From Amycolatopsis anabasis (GTDB lineage: Bacteria > Actinomycetota > Actinomycetes > Mycobacteriales > Pseudonocardiaceae), in NCBI RefSeq assembly GCF_009765355.1, contig NZ_VTHK01000004.1:1-64000 (forward strand): 64,000 bases of DNA, written 5' to 3'. Shown one piece after another: positions 26,740 through 35,416 of this stretch (position 1 is its first letter; the number at the start of each line of letters is the position of its first letter). Under the pieces are notes generated by a model. The model saw only the letters and a program-made list of their open reading frames with translations. It ran no database searches and was not told the origin of the DNA. Position numbers and translations under genes: made by a program.

Positions 26740-28362
26740 CTAACTCCCCGGCGCCTCGTACGCCACGTTCCCGCCCACCACCGTCGCCAGCACGCGAGCC
26801 TCGTCCAGGGTGCGCTCGTCGGTCGGATCCGCCGACAGGGCGACGAAGTCCGCGAGCTTCCCCGGTTCCAGCGTGCCGAGGTCCCGCTCCCGGAACGCGG
26901 CGTAGGCCGACCCCTGGGTGTACGCGTGCACGGCCTGCGCCGCGGTGATCCGTTCGTCCGGGCCGAGCAGGTACCCGCTCGCGGTCCGCCGCCGCACCAG
27001 GTCCGCGATGCCCAGCAGCGGCGCGCCCTGCACCACCGGCCGGTCCGAGCTGCCCGGCAGCACGCAGCCCGCCGCCAGGAAACTCCGCTGCCGGTAACAC
27101 CAGTCCTCCCGTTCCGGCCCGAGCGCGGCCCGCATGCCGTCGCCGATCTCGTTGAGGAACCGCCCCTGCGGCACCGGGATCAGGCCCAGTTCGGCCACCC
27201 GCGACAGGTCGTGCGGCGGCAGCACCGCGCAGTGCTCGATCCGGTGCCGGTGGTCGGCGCGCGGGAACTCCGCGAGCGCCGCGGCGTACGCGTCGAGCAC
27301 GACGGTGATCGCCCGGTCCCCGATCGCGTGCGTGGCGATCTGCCAGCCGGACGCGTGCGCGCGCCGGATCGTGCGCGCCAGCTCCTCCTCGGGGACCTGG
27401 AAATACCCCTTGTTTCCAGGTTCCCCGGGGAAGTCTTCGTGCATCGCGGAGGTGCGCCCGATCAGCGAGCCGTCCGCGAAGATCTTGATCGGGCCGACGC
27501 GCAGCCAGTCGTCGCCGAGCCCGGTGCGCAGGCCCAGATCCAGGCCGAAGGTCATCGGGTCGCCGGGGGCGTGGTCGAGGTCGTGCAACTCGCTCGCCGA
27601 CACCATCACCGTGCTGCGCACCCGCAGCAGCCCGCGCTCGCGGGCGACCTGGTAGGCCGCCAGCTCCACCGGCGTCTGGCCGACCAGCCCGCCGCCGATC
27701 CCGGCCTCCTGCACGCTGGTGATGCCCTCGGACAGGTACCGCTCGGTGGCGCGGTCGATGCCGCGGACCACGGTCTCCATCGGCGTCGGGTAGATCAGCG
27801 GGCGCAGCAGCAGCTGCGCCTGTTCCCGCAGCAGCCCGGTCGGCGAGCCGTCCTCGCCGAGCACCACGTCCCCGCCGACCGGCACGTTGGCCAGGTCGAG
27901 CTGCTCGAGCACGCGCGAGTTCACCACGCTCATGTGCCCCGAGGTGTGCTTGATCCGCACCGGGTGGTCCGGCGCCGCCCGGTCCAGGCCGTACCGGGTG
28001 GGATGCCCGCCGGCCAGTTCGTTCTGGTCGTAACCGCTGCCGACGATCCACTCGCCGCGGGGCGTGTGCCGGGCCCGCTCGGCGATCGCGTCGTAGACGT
28101 CCTCGACGCTCTTGCGGTGCTCGGCCCCGAGCGGCACGTCGTCCAGCCCGATGCCGAACCAGGCCAGGTGGTTGTGCGCGTCGTGGAAGCCGGGCACCAC
28201 GGTGGCGCCCGCGAGATCCACCCGCCGCCGCGCCACCAGCGCCCGGGCCTCGTCGCCCAGGGCCACGATCCGGCCGTGCAGCACGGCGAGCGCGGAGGTC
28301 TCCGGGGCCTCCCCGGACCCGGTCAGCACCCGCGCGTTCTCGAAGACCGCATCGACTCGCAT
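26740..28362 (-). CDS. YtcJ-like metal-dependent amidohydrolase
   Basis: A 540-residue amidohydrolase of the YtcJ type. The metal-binding HDAHNHL follows VVPGFHDAHNHLAWFG; later motifs are IKIFADGSLIGRTSAMHEDF, QIATHAIGDRAITVVLDAY, HRIEHCAVLP and SSDRPVV. The family hydrolyses amides, including N-substituted formamides, but the substrate cannot be set. ATG 28362 starts the usual N-terminal beta-sandwich (VDAVFENARVLTG). Divergent from the enoyl-CoA hydratase operon with 47 bases between starts; the gap contains a TetR-like palindrome that could control both sides. Confidence 0.9.
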   Translation of the reverse strand: MRVDAVFENARVLTGSGEAPETSALAVLHGRIVALGDEARALVARRRVDLAGATVVPGFHDAHNHLAWFGIGLDDVPLGAEHRKSVEDVYDAIAERARHTPRGEWIVGSGYDQNELAGGHPTRYGLDRAAPDHPVRIKHTSGHMSVVNSRVLEQLDLANVPVGGDVVLGEDGSPTGLLREQAQLLLRPLIYPTPMETVVRGIDRATERYLSEGITSVQEAGIGGGLVGQTPVELAAYQVARERGLLRVRSTVMVSASELHDLDHAPGDPMTFGLDLGLRTGLGDDWLRVGPIKIFADGSLIGRTSAMHEDFPGEPGNKGYFQVPEEELARTIRRAHASGWQIATHAIGDRAITVVLDAYAAALAEFPRADHRHRIEHCAVLPPHDLSRVAELGLIPVPQGRFLNEIGDGMRAALGPEREDWCYRQRSFLAAGCVLPGSSDRPVVQGAPLLGIADLVRRRTASGYLLGPDERITAAQAVHAYTQGSAYAAFRERDLGTLEPGKLADFVALSADPTDERTLDEARVLATVVGGNVAYEAPGS

Positions 28363-28377
28363 ACCGCAAGACACTAT

Positions 28378-28391
28378 CGATCGATCGATCG
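28378..28391. promoter_or_regulatory. TetR-type palindromic operator candidate
   Basis: CGATCGATCGATCG, a perfect 14-bp palindrome within four ATCG units, sits in the 47-base gap between the divergent amidohydrolase and enoyl-CoA hydratase genes. The TetR regulator ending the hydratase operon is the natural candidate to bind it. TAGGCT at 28399-28404 may be the -10 of a short-leader hydratase transcript. Confidence 0.5.
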
Positions 28392-28409
28392 GTCGTCTAG
28401 GCTCGCGGC

Positions 28410-29159
28410 ATGACTGCTTCCACCGTGGAGTGCACGCACGACAACGGGATCGCGGTGATCGCGCTGAACCGGCCGGAGCGGCTGAACGCGGTGGTCCCCG
28501 CGCTCGTCGACGATCTGCTGGGCGCGCTCGACGAGGCCGCGGCGCGGGGCGCGCGGGTGGTGGTGCTGACCGGGAACGGCCGCGCGTTCTGCGCCGGGCA
28601 CGATCTCAAGGAGCCGCCCGCGCGGGGCGACTCGCGGGCCCGGATCGAGCGGCTGCAGGAGGTCACCCGGCGGTTGCGCGCGCTGCCGCAGCCGGTGCTC
28701 GCGGCGGTGCACGGCTACGCGATCGGCGCCGGGGCGGAGTTCGCGCTCGGCTGCGACCTGGTGCTCGCCGCCGAGGACGCCCAGTTCGCGTTCCCCGAGG
28801 TGGGACTGGGGCTGAGCGTGACCGGCGCGGCGTCGCGGCTGCTGCCGCTGCTGGTCGGCCCGCTCAAGGCCAAGGAGCTGCTGCTGTTCGGCGACCGGAT
28901 CGACGCGGCCACCGCGCACCGGCTCGGCCTGGTGAACGCGGTCGTGCCCGCGGGTGAGCTGCGCGACCACGCGCTGGCCTGGGCGAAGAAGCTGGCCGAA
29001 CGCCCGCCCGCGGCCGCGACCCTCGCCAAACGCGCGCTGGACGCGGGCATCGACGGCGCCCTGGACGCCGCGCTGGAGCTGGAGGTCAGCCACGCGCTGA
29101 TCACCGAGCACTCCGCGGAGGTGGCCGCGTCCCTGGAAGCTTTCCGGAGCCGGGGATGA
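28410..29159 (+). CDS. Enoyl-CoA hydratase/isomerase family protein
   Basis: A 249-residue crotonase-fold protein. The oxyanion-hole segments are NGRAFCAGHDLKEP and GYAIGAGAEFALGCDLVLA. The position usually held by the first catalytic Glu reads GAGAEFALG and the second region reads FPEVGLGLSVTGAASRLLPLLVG, so hydratase chemistry is plausible but not certain. It acts on CoA esters, probably in degradation of a carboxylic acid activated by the next gene. Its stop overlaps the synthetase start (ATGA). Likely controlled by the palindrome just upstream and the TetR at the operon end. Confidence 0.87.
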   Translation: MTASTVECTHDNGIAVIALNRPERLNAVVPALVDDLLGALDEAAARGARVVVLTGNGRAFCAGHDLKEPPARGDSRARIERLQEVTRRLRALPQPVLAAVHGYAIGAGAEFALGCDLVLAAEDAQFAFPEVGLGLSVTGAASRLLPLLVGPLKAKELLLFGDRIDAATAHRLGLVNAVVPAGELRDHALAWAKKLAERPPAAATLAKRALDAGIDGALDAALELEVSHALITEHSAEVAASLEAFRSRG

Positions 29160-30715
29160 CCGCCCCGCACGAGGTCGACGACCTCATCGAGCTGCTCACC
29201 CGGGCGGCGCGGCGGTGGCCGGACAAGACCGCGTGGATCTTCGACACCACCGGGACCCGGTTCACCTTCGCCGAGATCGACCGGCGCAGCGGCGAACTGG
29301 CCATCGCGCTCAGCGGGCTGGGCGTGCGCCCGGGCGACCGGGTCGCGGTGATGCTGCGCAACGAACCGGAGTTCCCCTTGCTCTGGCTGGCGCTGGCCAA
29401 GCTCGGCGGGGTGCTGGTGCCGGTCAACACCAACTACCGGGAACTGGACGGCACCCATGTGCTGCGGCATTCCGGCGCCCGGTTCGCCGTGGCCGCCCCG
29501 GAGTTCACCGGGTTGCTCACCTCGATCGCCCCGGACACCGGGCTGGAACGGGTGCTGACCCCGGACGAGCTGCTCGCCGAGGCCGGTCCGCGGCCCGACT
29601 GGACGGTTTTCTGGACCGAAGGCGAGCGGCCGGTGAACATCCAGTACACCTCCGGCACCACCGGCGCGCCGAAGGGTTGCGTGCTGACCCACCGCTACTG
29701 GATCACCCTGGCCCGGAGCCTGGCGACCGAGTTCCCCGCGGTGTCCGACGAGGACATCATGCTGACCGCGCAACCGTTCCACTACATCGATCCACAGTGG
29801 AATGTCGCATTGGGACTCGCCTCCGGCGCGACCCTGGTGGTGCTGGACCGGTTCCACCCGTCGACGTTCTGGGCCAAGGTCCGCGAGTACGGGGTCACCT
29901 GGTTCTACTGCCTCGGCCTGATGCCCACCCTCCTGCTGCGGCAGCCGGAAACGCCGGACGACCGGCGGCACCGGGTGCGCGCGATCAGCGCGTCGGCGAT
30001 CCCCCGCGAACTGCACGCGACGCTGGAGGAACGCTGGGGAGTGCCGTGGTTCGAGGCGTTCGGGATGACCGAGACCGGCGGGGACATCCGGATGTCCCCG
30101 GCCGACCACGACGAGACCGTGGGCACCGGCTGCATCGGGCGCCCCTCCCCGCACCGCGAGGCGATGATCGCCGACGCGTCCGGCAATCCGGTGCCGCGCG
30201 GGGAAACCGGTGAACTCGTGCTGCGCGGGATCGGGCTGATGCACGGCTACCACGACGATCCGGAGGCGACCGCGCGCGCGTTCGCCGGGGGCTGGTTCCA
30301 CACCGGCGATCTGGCCCGGATGGACGAATCGGGCCGGATCTTCTACCTCGGCCGGACCAAGGACATGATCCGGCGCAGCGGCGAGAACGTGTCCGCGGAC
30401 GAGGTGGAACGGGCCCTGCTGCTGCATCCGGACGTGCGGATGGCGGCGGTGATCGGGGTGCCGGACGAGCTGCGCGGCGAGGAGATCAAGGCCTTCGTCG
30501 TGCTGTCCGGCGAAAAGAACCGCGAGGACGTGCCGCCGGAGGACCTGGCCGAGTTCTGCGCGGCCAAACTGGCCTATTTCAAGGTGCCCCGCTACTGGGC
30601 CCACGTCGACGAGCTGCCGCTGACCCCGTCCGAACGCGTGGCCAAGGGCGAACTGCGCAAGGCCGTCGACCACCTCAGCGGAACCTACGACCGGGTGGAG
30701 CGCCGATGGCGGTAG
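29156..30715 (+). CDS. Acyl-CoA synthetase (AMP-forming), carnitine/crotonobetaine-CoA ligase-like
   Basis: A 519-residue ANL-family ligase that activates a carboxylic acid to its CoA thioester via an adenylate. The P-loop is YTSGTTGAPKGCVLTH, the aromatic motif EAFGMTETGGD, the ATP-binding WFHTGDLARMDE, the hinge GRTKDMIRRSGENVSADEVE, and the C-terminal Lys lies in PSERVAKGELRK. It matches CaiC-type or medium-chain ligases in length and motif order. It is coupled to the hydratase in front and overlaps the TetR gene by ten bases. The substrate is unknown, but the operon is a small CoA-ester degradation unit. Confidence 0.9.
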   Translation: MTAPHEVDDLIELLTRAARRWPDKTAWIFDTTGTRFTFAEIDRRSGELAIALSGLGVRPGDRVAVMLRNEPEFPLLWLALAKLGGVLVPVNTNYRELDGTHVLRHSGARFAVAAPEFTGLLTSIAPDTGLERVLTPDELLAEAGPRPDWTVFWTEGERPVNIQYTSGTTGAPKGCVLTHRYWITLARSLATEFPAVSDEDIMLTAQPFHYIDPQWNVALGLASGATLVVLDRFHPSTFWAKVREYGVTWFYCLGLMPTLLLRQPETPDDRRHRVRAISASAIPRELHATLEERWGVPWFEAFGMTETGGDIRMSPADHDETVGTGCIGRPSPHREAMIADASGNPVPRGETGELVLRGIGLMHGYHDDPEATARAFAGGWFHTGDLARMDESGRIFYLGRTKDMIRRSGENVSADEVERALLLHPDVRMAAVIGVPDELRGEEIKAFVVLSGEKNREDVPPEDLAEFCAAKLAYFKVPRYWAHVDELPLTPSERVAKGELRKAVDHLSGTYDRVERRWR

Positions 30716-31356
30716 AGAGCCGGGAACGAGTCCGCCGGGCGGCGGTGAAACTGTTCGCCACCAAGGGTTTTCACGGCACGGGCATCCGGGATCTGGCGCA
30801 GGAGGCCAGATTGTCCTCGGCGAGCCTGTACCACTACATGGGCACCAAGGAGGAACTGCTCGCCGGGATCATGCGCGACTCGCTGCGCGGCCTGCTGGCG
30901 TCGGCGGGCCGGGCGACCGAGGGCGTGGCCGATCCGCGGCGGCGGCTCGCCCGGCTGGTCGCGCTGCACGTGCTGACCCACGCGGTGCGGCCGGACGAGA
31001 CGCGGGTGGTCGACAACGAGGTCCGGGTGCTGTCCGCCCCCACCCGGCGCGCGGTCGTGCGCCTGCGCGACGACTACGAGCGGCTGTGGGCGTCCGCGAT
31101 CGCCGACGGCATCGCCGCGGGCGTGTTCCGGGTGGGTGAACCCGCGGTCACCCGGCTGGCGCTGCTGGAGATGTGCAACGGCGTGGCCAGGTGGTATTCG
31201 CCACGCGGCCCGCTCACGCTGGACCAGCTCGCCGCGCACTACGCGGGGCTCGCCCTGCGCATGCTCGGCTGCCTGGATGCCCCGGACCAGGCCGATCTGG
31301 ACCAGTGCCGGGCACTGGTCCCGGGACGGCCGCGAACTCCCCCGAAAGTGCCCTAG
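30706..31356 (+). CDS. TetR-family transcriptional regulator (fatty-acid type)
   Basis: A 216-residue regulator. The N-terminal helix-turn-helix is VRRAAVKLFATKGFHGTGIRDLAQEARLSSASLYHYMGTKEELL. The C-terminal domain (HVLTHAVRPDETRVVDNEVRVL...) resembles those of TetR regulators of acyl-CoA metabolism (KstR/TetR_C_33-like). ATG starts ten bases inside the end of the synthetase gene, so it is the third operon member and probably autoregulates through the palindrome at 28378. The ligand is likely the CoA ester made by its operon partners; this is inference. Confidence 0.9.
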   Translation: MAVESRERVRRAAVKLFATKGFHGTGIRDLAQEARLSSASLYHYMGTKEELLAGIMRDSLRGLLASAGRATEGVADPRRRLARLVALHVLTHAVRPDETRVVDNEVRVLSAPTRRAVVRLRDDYERLWASAIADGIAAGVFRVGEPAVTRLALLEMCNGVARWYSPRGPLTLDQLAAHYAGLALRMLGCLDAPDQADLDQCRALVPGRPRTPPKVP

Positions 31357-31369
31357 TTGCACTCGCAAC
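31356..31369. promoter_or_regulatory. GTTGC-ACTC-GCAAC dyad after the TetR gene
   Basis: Perfect 5-bp inverted repeat with a 4-base loop, starting on the last base of the TetR stop codon and 70 bases before the next start. It may be a weak terminator or an operator for the small downstream gene. Confidence 0.3.
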
Positions 31370-31439
31370 AACCGGCCCTAGCAGGACTTTAACCGTGGTA
31401 CGCCTTGCCGAGAACGCGCCGCTGAGGGACCCTCGAAGG

Positions 31440-31772
31440 GTGACTGAGCAAACGATCCATCTGGAACTGGACGACTCGGGTCTCGCACCGGGCTTGCCGG
31501 CGCCGAAACACCCTCGGGATCAGGTGCAGGATGTACCGTACCGCCCGGTGGAATTCCGCGATGACGATCTCTCTGCCGCCCTGGAACGCTGCGCGGGCTG
31601 GCTACGGTCAGCCCAGGAATGGCTTGGCGAACCGGTCGACGTCCTTTCCATCCACCTCGACTACGACGAACGCGAGGGTTCGCCGTATTACGACCTGAAG
31701 TTGCTCTGCAACGAAGAGGACCTGGCCGGCGTGCCCATCGCCTTGCGCACCCGCGACGTGGCCGAGCGTTAG
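31440..31772 (+). CDS. Hypothetical protein, 110 aa
   Basis: Not recognised. A soluble, acidic protein with a low-complexity N-terminal third (SGLAPGLPAPKHPRDQVQDVPYRPVEF), a helix DDLSAALERCAGWLRSAQEWLG and two strands VDVLSIHLDYDEREGSPYYDLKLLCNEED, ending in AGVPIALRTRDVAER. There is no signal or membrane segment. GTG 31440 is chosen because GAGGGA lies ten bases upstream; a GTG at 31395 in the same frame would add 15 residues. A strong hairpin terminator follows the stop. Codon usage matches the neighbours, so it is probably real. Confidence 0.65.
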   Translation: MTEQTIHLELDDSGLAPGLPAPKHPRDQVQDVPYRPVEFRDDDLSAALERCAGWLRSAQEWLGEPVDVLSIHLDYDEREGSPYYDLKLLCNEEDLAGVPIALRTRDVAER

Positions 31773-31794
31773 TCCCCGATTCCCAGGCGAGTAC

Positions 31795-31831
31795 GCGTGC
31801 CCGCGGACTCCGGCGAAGTCCGCGGGCACGC
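31795..31831. terminator. Strong hairpin between convergent genes
   Basis: GCGTGCCCGCGGACT (31795-31809) pairs perfectly with AGTCCGCGGGCACGC (31817-31831) across a 7-base loop: a 15-bp GC-rich stem. It lies between the stop of the hypothetical gene and the stop of the convergent MaoC gene, so it can terminate from both sides. Confidence 0.8.
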
Positions 31832-31885
31832 CTTCGTCGTGCCCGCCACCCTTCCGGGTGACCCCATGTTGTCCACTTAGGACAC

Positions 31886-32701
31886 TCAGAACAGCCGGAA
31901 CCGCCCGTGGTCCAGGACCGCTTCCCCGGCCACGAGCACGCGGAAGGCGAAGTCCCCCTCGCCAAGCCGCCACGCGGGCACGGCCAGTTCGGCACCGGGC
32001 AGCACCGGCCGGGTGAACCGCCCGTCCACCGCGGCCACCCGGTGCGCGTCCCCGCCCGCGAACTCGCCGATCAGCAACCGGGCGGCGATCCCGAACGTCG
32101 CCAGCCCGTGCAGGATCGGCCGTTCGAAACCGAACCGCGCGGCGTAGCCCGGGTCCGAATGCAACCGGTTGCGGTCGCCGGAGAGCCGGTACCGCAGCGC
32201 CTGGTCCGGTGTGGTCCGGAAACCCGGTTCCACGTCCGGCTCGCGGTCCGGGATCGGCGAAACGGCGGCCGGGCCGCGTTCCCCGCCGAACCCGCCCTCG
32301 CCCCGCACGAAGATCGAGTACCCGGTCTCGAACAGCGGGCCGTCCCCGTCGTGCGCCCGGGTGCGGATCAGCACGAGCGCACCCGAACCCTTGTCGTACA
32401 CGTCGGTGATCTCGCGCCGCACGGTGACCGCACCGGCCGCCGGGAGCGGCCGGTGCAGCGTCAGCGACTGGCCCGCGTGCAGCACCCGGCCGCGGTCGAT
32501 CGGGCCGAGGCGCAGGCTCGGGCCGCCGAACTGCGCGAGCACGATCGCGTAGGTCGGCAGCGCCTGCTGGTCGAGCCCGGCGGTGTTCTCGGTCGCGAAG
32601 TTGAGTTCGTCCGCGCCCACACCGAGGGCGTAGACGAGGGCGTCATCGGCCGTCCACGACCGCGTCCACTCGTCGACCTCGCCCAGCGCCGCTTCGATCA
32701 A
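31886..32701 (-). CDS. MaoC-type enoyl-CoA hydratase 2 (double hot-dog)
   Basis: A 271-residue (R)-specific hydratase. The C-terminal hot-dog carries the hydratase 2 signature YRLSGDRNRLHSDPGYA with the catalytic Asp and His, followed by PILHGLATFG. The N-terminal hot-dog (WTADDALVYALGVGAD) lacks that motif, as in MFE-2-type hydratases. It would hydrate trans-2-enoyl-CoA formed by the upstream dehydrogenase. TTG 32701 is the likely start because it overlaps the dehydrogenase stop by four bases (TTGA) and begins the usual N-terminus. The two form a short beta-oxidation operon. Confidence 0.88.
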   Translation of the reverse strand: MIEAALGEVDEWTRSWTADDALVYALGVGADELNFATENTAGLDQQALPTYAIVLAQFGGPSLRLGPIDRGRVLHAGQSLTLHRPLPAAGAVTVRREITDVYDKGSGALVLIRTRAHDGDGPLFETGYSIFVRGEGGFGGERGPAAVSPIPDREPDVEPGFRTTPDQALRYRLSGDRNRLHSDPGYAARFGFERPILHGLATFGIAARLLIGEFAGGDAHRVAAVDGRFTRPVLPGAELAVPAWRLGEGDFAFRVLVAGEAVLDHGRFRLF

Positions 32702-33867
32702 CCCAGCACCCCGCCGACCTTCACGTGTCCCTTGAGCAGGTTACGCGCGATGGTCCGGCGCTGGATCTCGTCGGTGCCCTCGTAGATGCGCAGCAGCCGC
32801 AGCTCGCGGTACCAGCGCTCGACCGGCAGCTCGCGGGTGTACCCCATCCCGCCGTGGATCTGCAGCACCCGGTCCACGATCTCGTTGGCCTTCACGCCGC
32901 CGTAGAGCTTGGCCATCGACTGCGCGTGCCGCGAGTCCAGGCCCTGGTCGACCTGCCAGGCCGCGTGCAGCACCAGCCAGCGCAGCGCCTCCAGTTCGAC
33001 CCCGGAGTCGGCGATCATCCACTGGATGGCCTGCCGCTCGGCGATCGGCGCGCCGAAGGTCTCGCGGGTGTTGGCGTGCTCGATGGCCATCGTGAGCAGC
33101 CGCTCGCACGAACCGATCGCCCGCGCCGGCAGCAGGTAGCGGCCGCGGCCGATCCACTGCATGGCGAGCGCGAAACCCTGGCCGACCTCGCCCAGGATCT
33201 GGCTCTCCGGCACCCGGACGTCCTCGAAGATCAGCGACGCCGGACCCCATTCGCCCATGGTGTCGATGTACTCCGAGCGCCAGCCCATGTCCCGGTCCAC
33301 CAGGAAGCAGGTGACGCCGCCGTTGGCACCCTTCTCCGGATCGGTGACCGCGAAGACCATGGTGAAGTCGGCCTCGTTGCCGCCGGTGATGAAGGTCTTC
33401 TCGCCGTTGATGACCCAGTCGGCGCCGTCCTTCTTCGCCGAGGTCCGGATGGCCTTGGCGTCCGATCCGGCGCCCGGTTCGGTGATCGCGAAGCAGGACT
33501 TGCGCTCGCCGGAGATGGTCGGGAGCAGGTAGCGCTGCTTCTGCTCCTCGTTGGCGTGGAACAGGATGTTGTCCGCCGATCCGCCGAAGCTGAACGGCAC
33601 GAAGGTCTTGCCGAGCTCGGCCTCGAGCAGCGCGGTCATCACCGCGGACAGCCCCATGCCGCCGTACTCCTCCGGGGTCTGCACGCCCCAGAACCCGGAT
33701 TCCTTGGCCTTGAGCCTCAGCTCGTCCAGCTCGTCGCCGGTGATCCCGGGCTTCCCGTCGCGCTCGCGGCGGAGCACCTCGGGTTCGCGGGGCACCAGCT
33801 CACGCTGGACGAAGGTGCGCACCCAGTCACGCACCTCTCGTTCTTCGACGCTCAGGGTGAAGTCCAT
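32698..33867 (-). CDS. Acyl-CoA dehydrogenase
   Basis: A 389-residue flavoprotein that desaturates acyl-CoA esters and passes electrons to ETF. CFAITEPGAGSDAKAIRTSA and the following beta-domain bind FAD. QIHGGMGYTRELPVERWYRELRLLRIYEGTDEIQRRTIAR is the conserved C-terminal signature with the catalytic Glu in YEGT. Full length. ATG 33867 has GAGGAG upstream. It overlaps the MaoC gene and is probably controlled by the TAAGCGCTTGCTTA dyad 64 bases upstream of its start. Chain-length preference is unknown. Confidence 0.93.
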   Translation of the reverse strand: MDFTLSVEEREVRDWVRTFVQRELVPREPEVLRRERDGKPGITGDELDELRLKAKESGFWGVQTPEEYGGMGLSAVMTALLEAELGKTFVPFSFGGSADNILFHANEEQKQRYLLPTISGERKSCFAITEPGAGSDAKAIRTSAKKDGADWVINGEKTFITGGNEADFTMVFAVTDPEKGANGGVTCFLVDRDMGWRSEYIDTMGEWGPASLIFEDVRVPESQILGEVGQGFALAMQWIGRGRYLLPARAIGSCERLLTMAIEHANTRETFGAPIAERQAIQWMIADSGVELEALRWLVLHAAWQVDQGLDSRHAQSMAKLYGGVKANEIVDRVLQIHGGMGYTRELPVERWYRELRLLRIYEGTDEIQRRTIARNLLKGHVKVGGVLG

Positions 33868-33930
33868 GCGCGACGCTCCTCGACTGCGTTGACGGCGCCT
33901 GTGCGCGGGCTCCCGCGCCTCGGCGGTTAC

Positions 33931-33944
33931 TAAGCGCTTGCTTA
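33931..33944. promoter_or_regulatory. TAAGC-GCTT-GCTTA operator candidate
   Basis: Perfect 5-bp inverted repeat around GCTT in the divergent region between the acyl-CoA dehydrogenase and the symporter. This type of dyad is typical for TetR regulators of acyl-CoA catabolism. No regulator gene is adjacent, so the protein would be encoded elsewhere. Confidence 0.5.
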
Positions 33945-34039
33945 CCCAGCCTAACACCGCGCTGGAGCCACGCTGTACTGGTCGGCGAACTTGCCGTAGG
34001 TTGCGGGCGCCCAAGATCTTCGACAGCCGAGGAGTGCGC

Positions 34040-35416
34040 ATGGTCACTGAGCAGGGGGAAGGCGTGAAACCGGCCCGCCGGGACCGGACGCACTACCTGT
34101 ACATCGCGGTCGTCGCGGCCGTGGTGCTCGGCATCGTCGTCGGCCTGGTGTGGCCGGAGTTCGGCAAGGACCTCAAACCGCTGGGCACCGGGTTCGTGAA
34201 CCTGATCAAGATGATGATCTCGCCGATCATCTTCTGCACGATCGTGCTCGGCGTCGGCTCGGTGACCCGGGCCGCCAAGGTCGGCAAGGTCGGCGGCCTG
34301 GCCATCGGCTACTTCCTGGTGATGTCCACGGTCGCGCTGATCATCGGGCTGATCGTGGGCAACCTGCTGCACCCGGGTGAGGGCCTGCACATCACGCCGG
34401 ACATCGCGAAGACCGGGCAGAAGCAGGTGGGCAAGCCCGAGGGGACGACCGAGTTCCTGCTCGGCATCATCCCGACCTCCCTGGTGTCCGCGTTCACCGA
34501 GGGGCACGTGCTGCAGACGCTGCTGGTGGCGCTGCTCGCCGGGTTCGCGCTGCAGAAGCTCGGACCGAAGGGCGAGCCGATCCGGCGGGGCGTCGAGCAC
34601 ATCCAGCGGCTGGTGTTCCGCATCCTCGCGATGATCATGTGGGCGGCGCCGGTCGGCGCGTTCGGCGCGATCGCGGCGGTGGTCGGCGACACCGGCTGGG
34701 CGGCGCTGAAGAGCCTGGCGATCATCATGGTCGGCTTCTACGCGACCTGCGTCCTGTTCGTCTTCGTCGTGCTCGGCGCGCTGACCTGGCTGATCGCCCG
34801 GCTGAACATCTTCAAGCTGTTCGCCTACCTGGGCCGCGAGTTCCTGCTGATCCTGTCCACGTCCTCGTCGGAATCGGCGCTGCCGCGGCTGATCGCGAAG
34901 ATGGAACACCTCGGGGTGAGCAAACCGGTCGTCGGCATCACCGTGCCCACCGGCTACTCGTTCAACCTCGACGGCACCGCCATCTACCTGACCATGGCGT
35001 CCATCTTCATCGCCGAGGCGCTGGACAAACCGCTGACGCTCGGCGAGGAGATCTCCCTGCTGGTGTTCATGATCATCGCGTCGAAGGGCGCCGCCGGGGT
35101 CACCGGCGCGGGCCTGGCGACCCTGGCCGGCGGGCTGTCCTCGCACCGGCCGGAACTGGTGGACGGGGTCGGGTTCATCGTCGGCATCGACCGGTTCATG
35201 TCCGAGGCGCGGGCGCTGACCAACTTCGCGGGGAACTCGGTGGCCACCGTGCTGATCGGCACCTGGACCGGCGAGATCGACCGGCGGCAGGTCGACCGGG
35301 TGCTCTCCGGCGAGGATCCGTTCGACGAAGCGACGCTGATCGACGAAGATGGGGGCAGCGATGCGGGTGGAAGTACTGGGAGCGCCCGCAGAGAAGGGGC
35401 GGAGAGTTCTTCGTGA
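34040..35416 (+). CDS. Dicarboxylate/amino acid:cation symporter (DAACS family)
   Basis: A 458-residue secondary transporter for C4-dicarboxylates or acidic amino acids, driven by H+ or Na+. Eight membrane helices; the re-entrant loop LILSTSSSESALPRL, the TVPTGYSFNLDGTAIYLTMASIFIA helix and the GAAGVTGAGLATLAG loop are the DctA/GltP substrate- and cation-binding hallmarks. The C-terminal 40 residues are acidic and disordered. ATG 34040 has GAGGAG upstream. It overlaps the phosphopantetheinyl transferase gene by four bases (GTGA), an unusual pairing that may be only transcriptional convenience. Confidence 0.93.
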   Translation: MVTEQGEGVKPARRDRTHYLYIAVVAAVVLGIVVGLVWPEFGKDLKPLGTGFVNLIKMMISPIIFCTIVLGVGSVTRAAKVGKVGGLAIGYFLVMSTVALIIGLIVGNLLHPGEGLHITPDIAKTGQKQVGKPEGTTEFLLGIIPTSLVSAFTEGHVLQTLLVALLAGFALQKLGPKGEPIRRGVEHIQRLVFRILAMIMWAAPVGAFGAIAAVVGDTGWAALKSLAIIMVGFYATCVLFVFVVLGALTWLIARLNIFKLFAYLGREFLLILSTSSSESALPRLIAKMEHLGVSKPVVGITVPTGYSFNLDGTAIYLTMASIFIAEALDKPLTLGEEISLLVFMIIASKGAAGVTGAGLATLAGGLSSHRPELVDGVGFIVGIDRFMSEARALTNFAGNSVATVLIGTWTGEIDRRQVDRVLSGEDPFDEATLIDEDGGSDAGGSTGSARREGAESSS

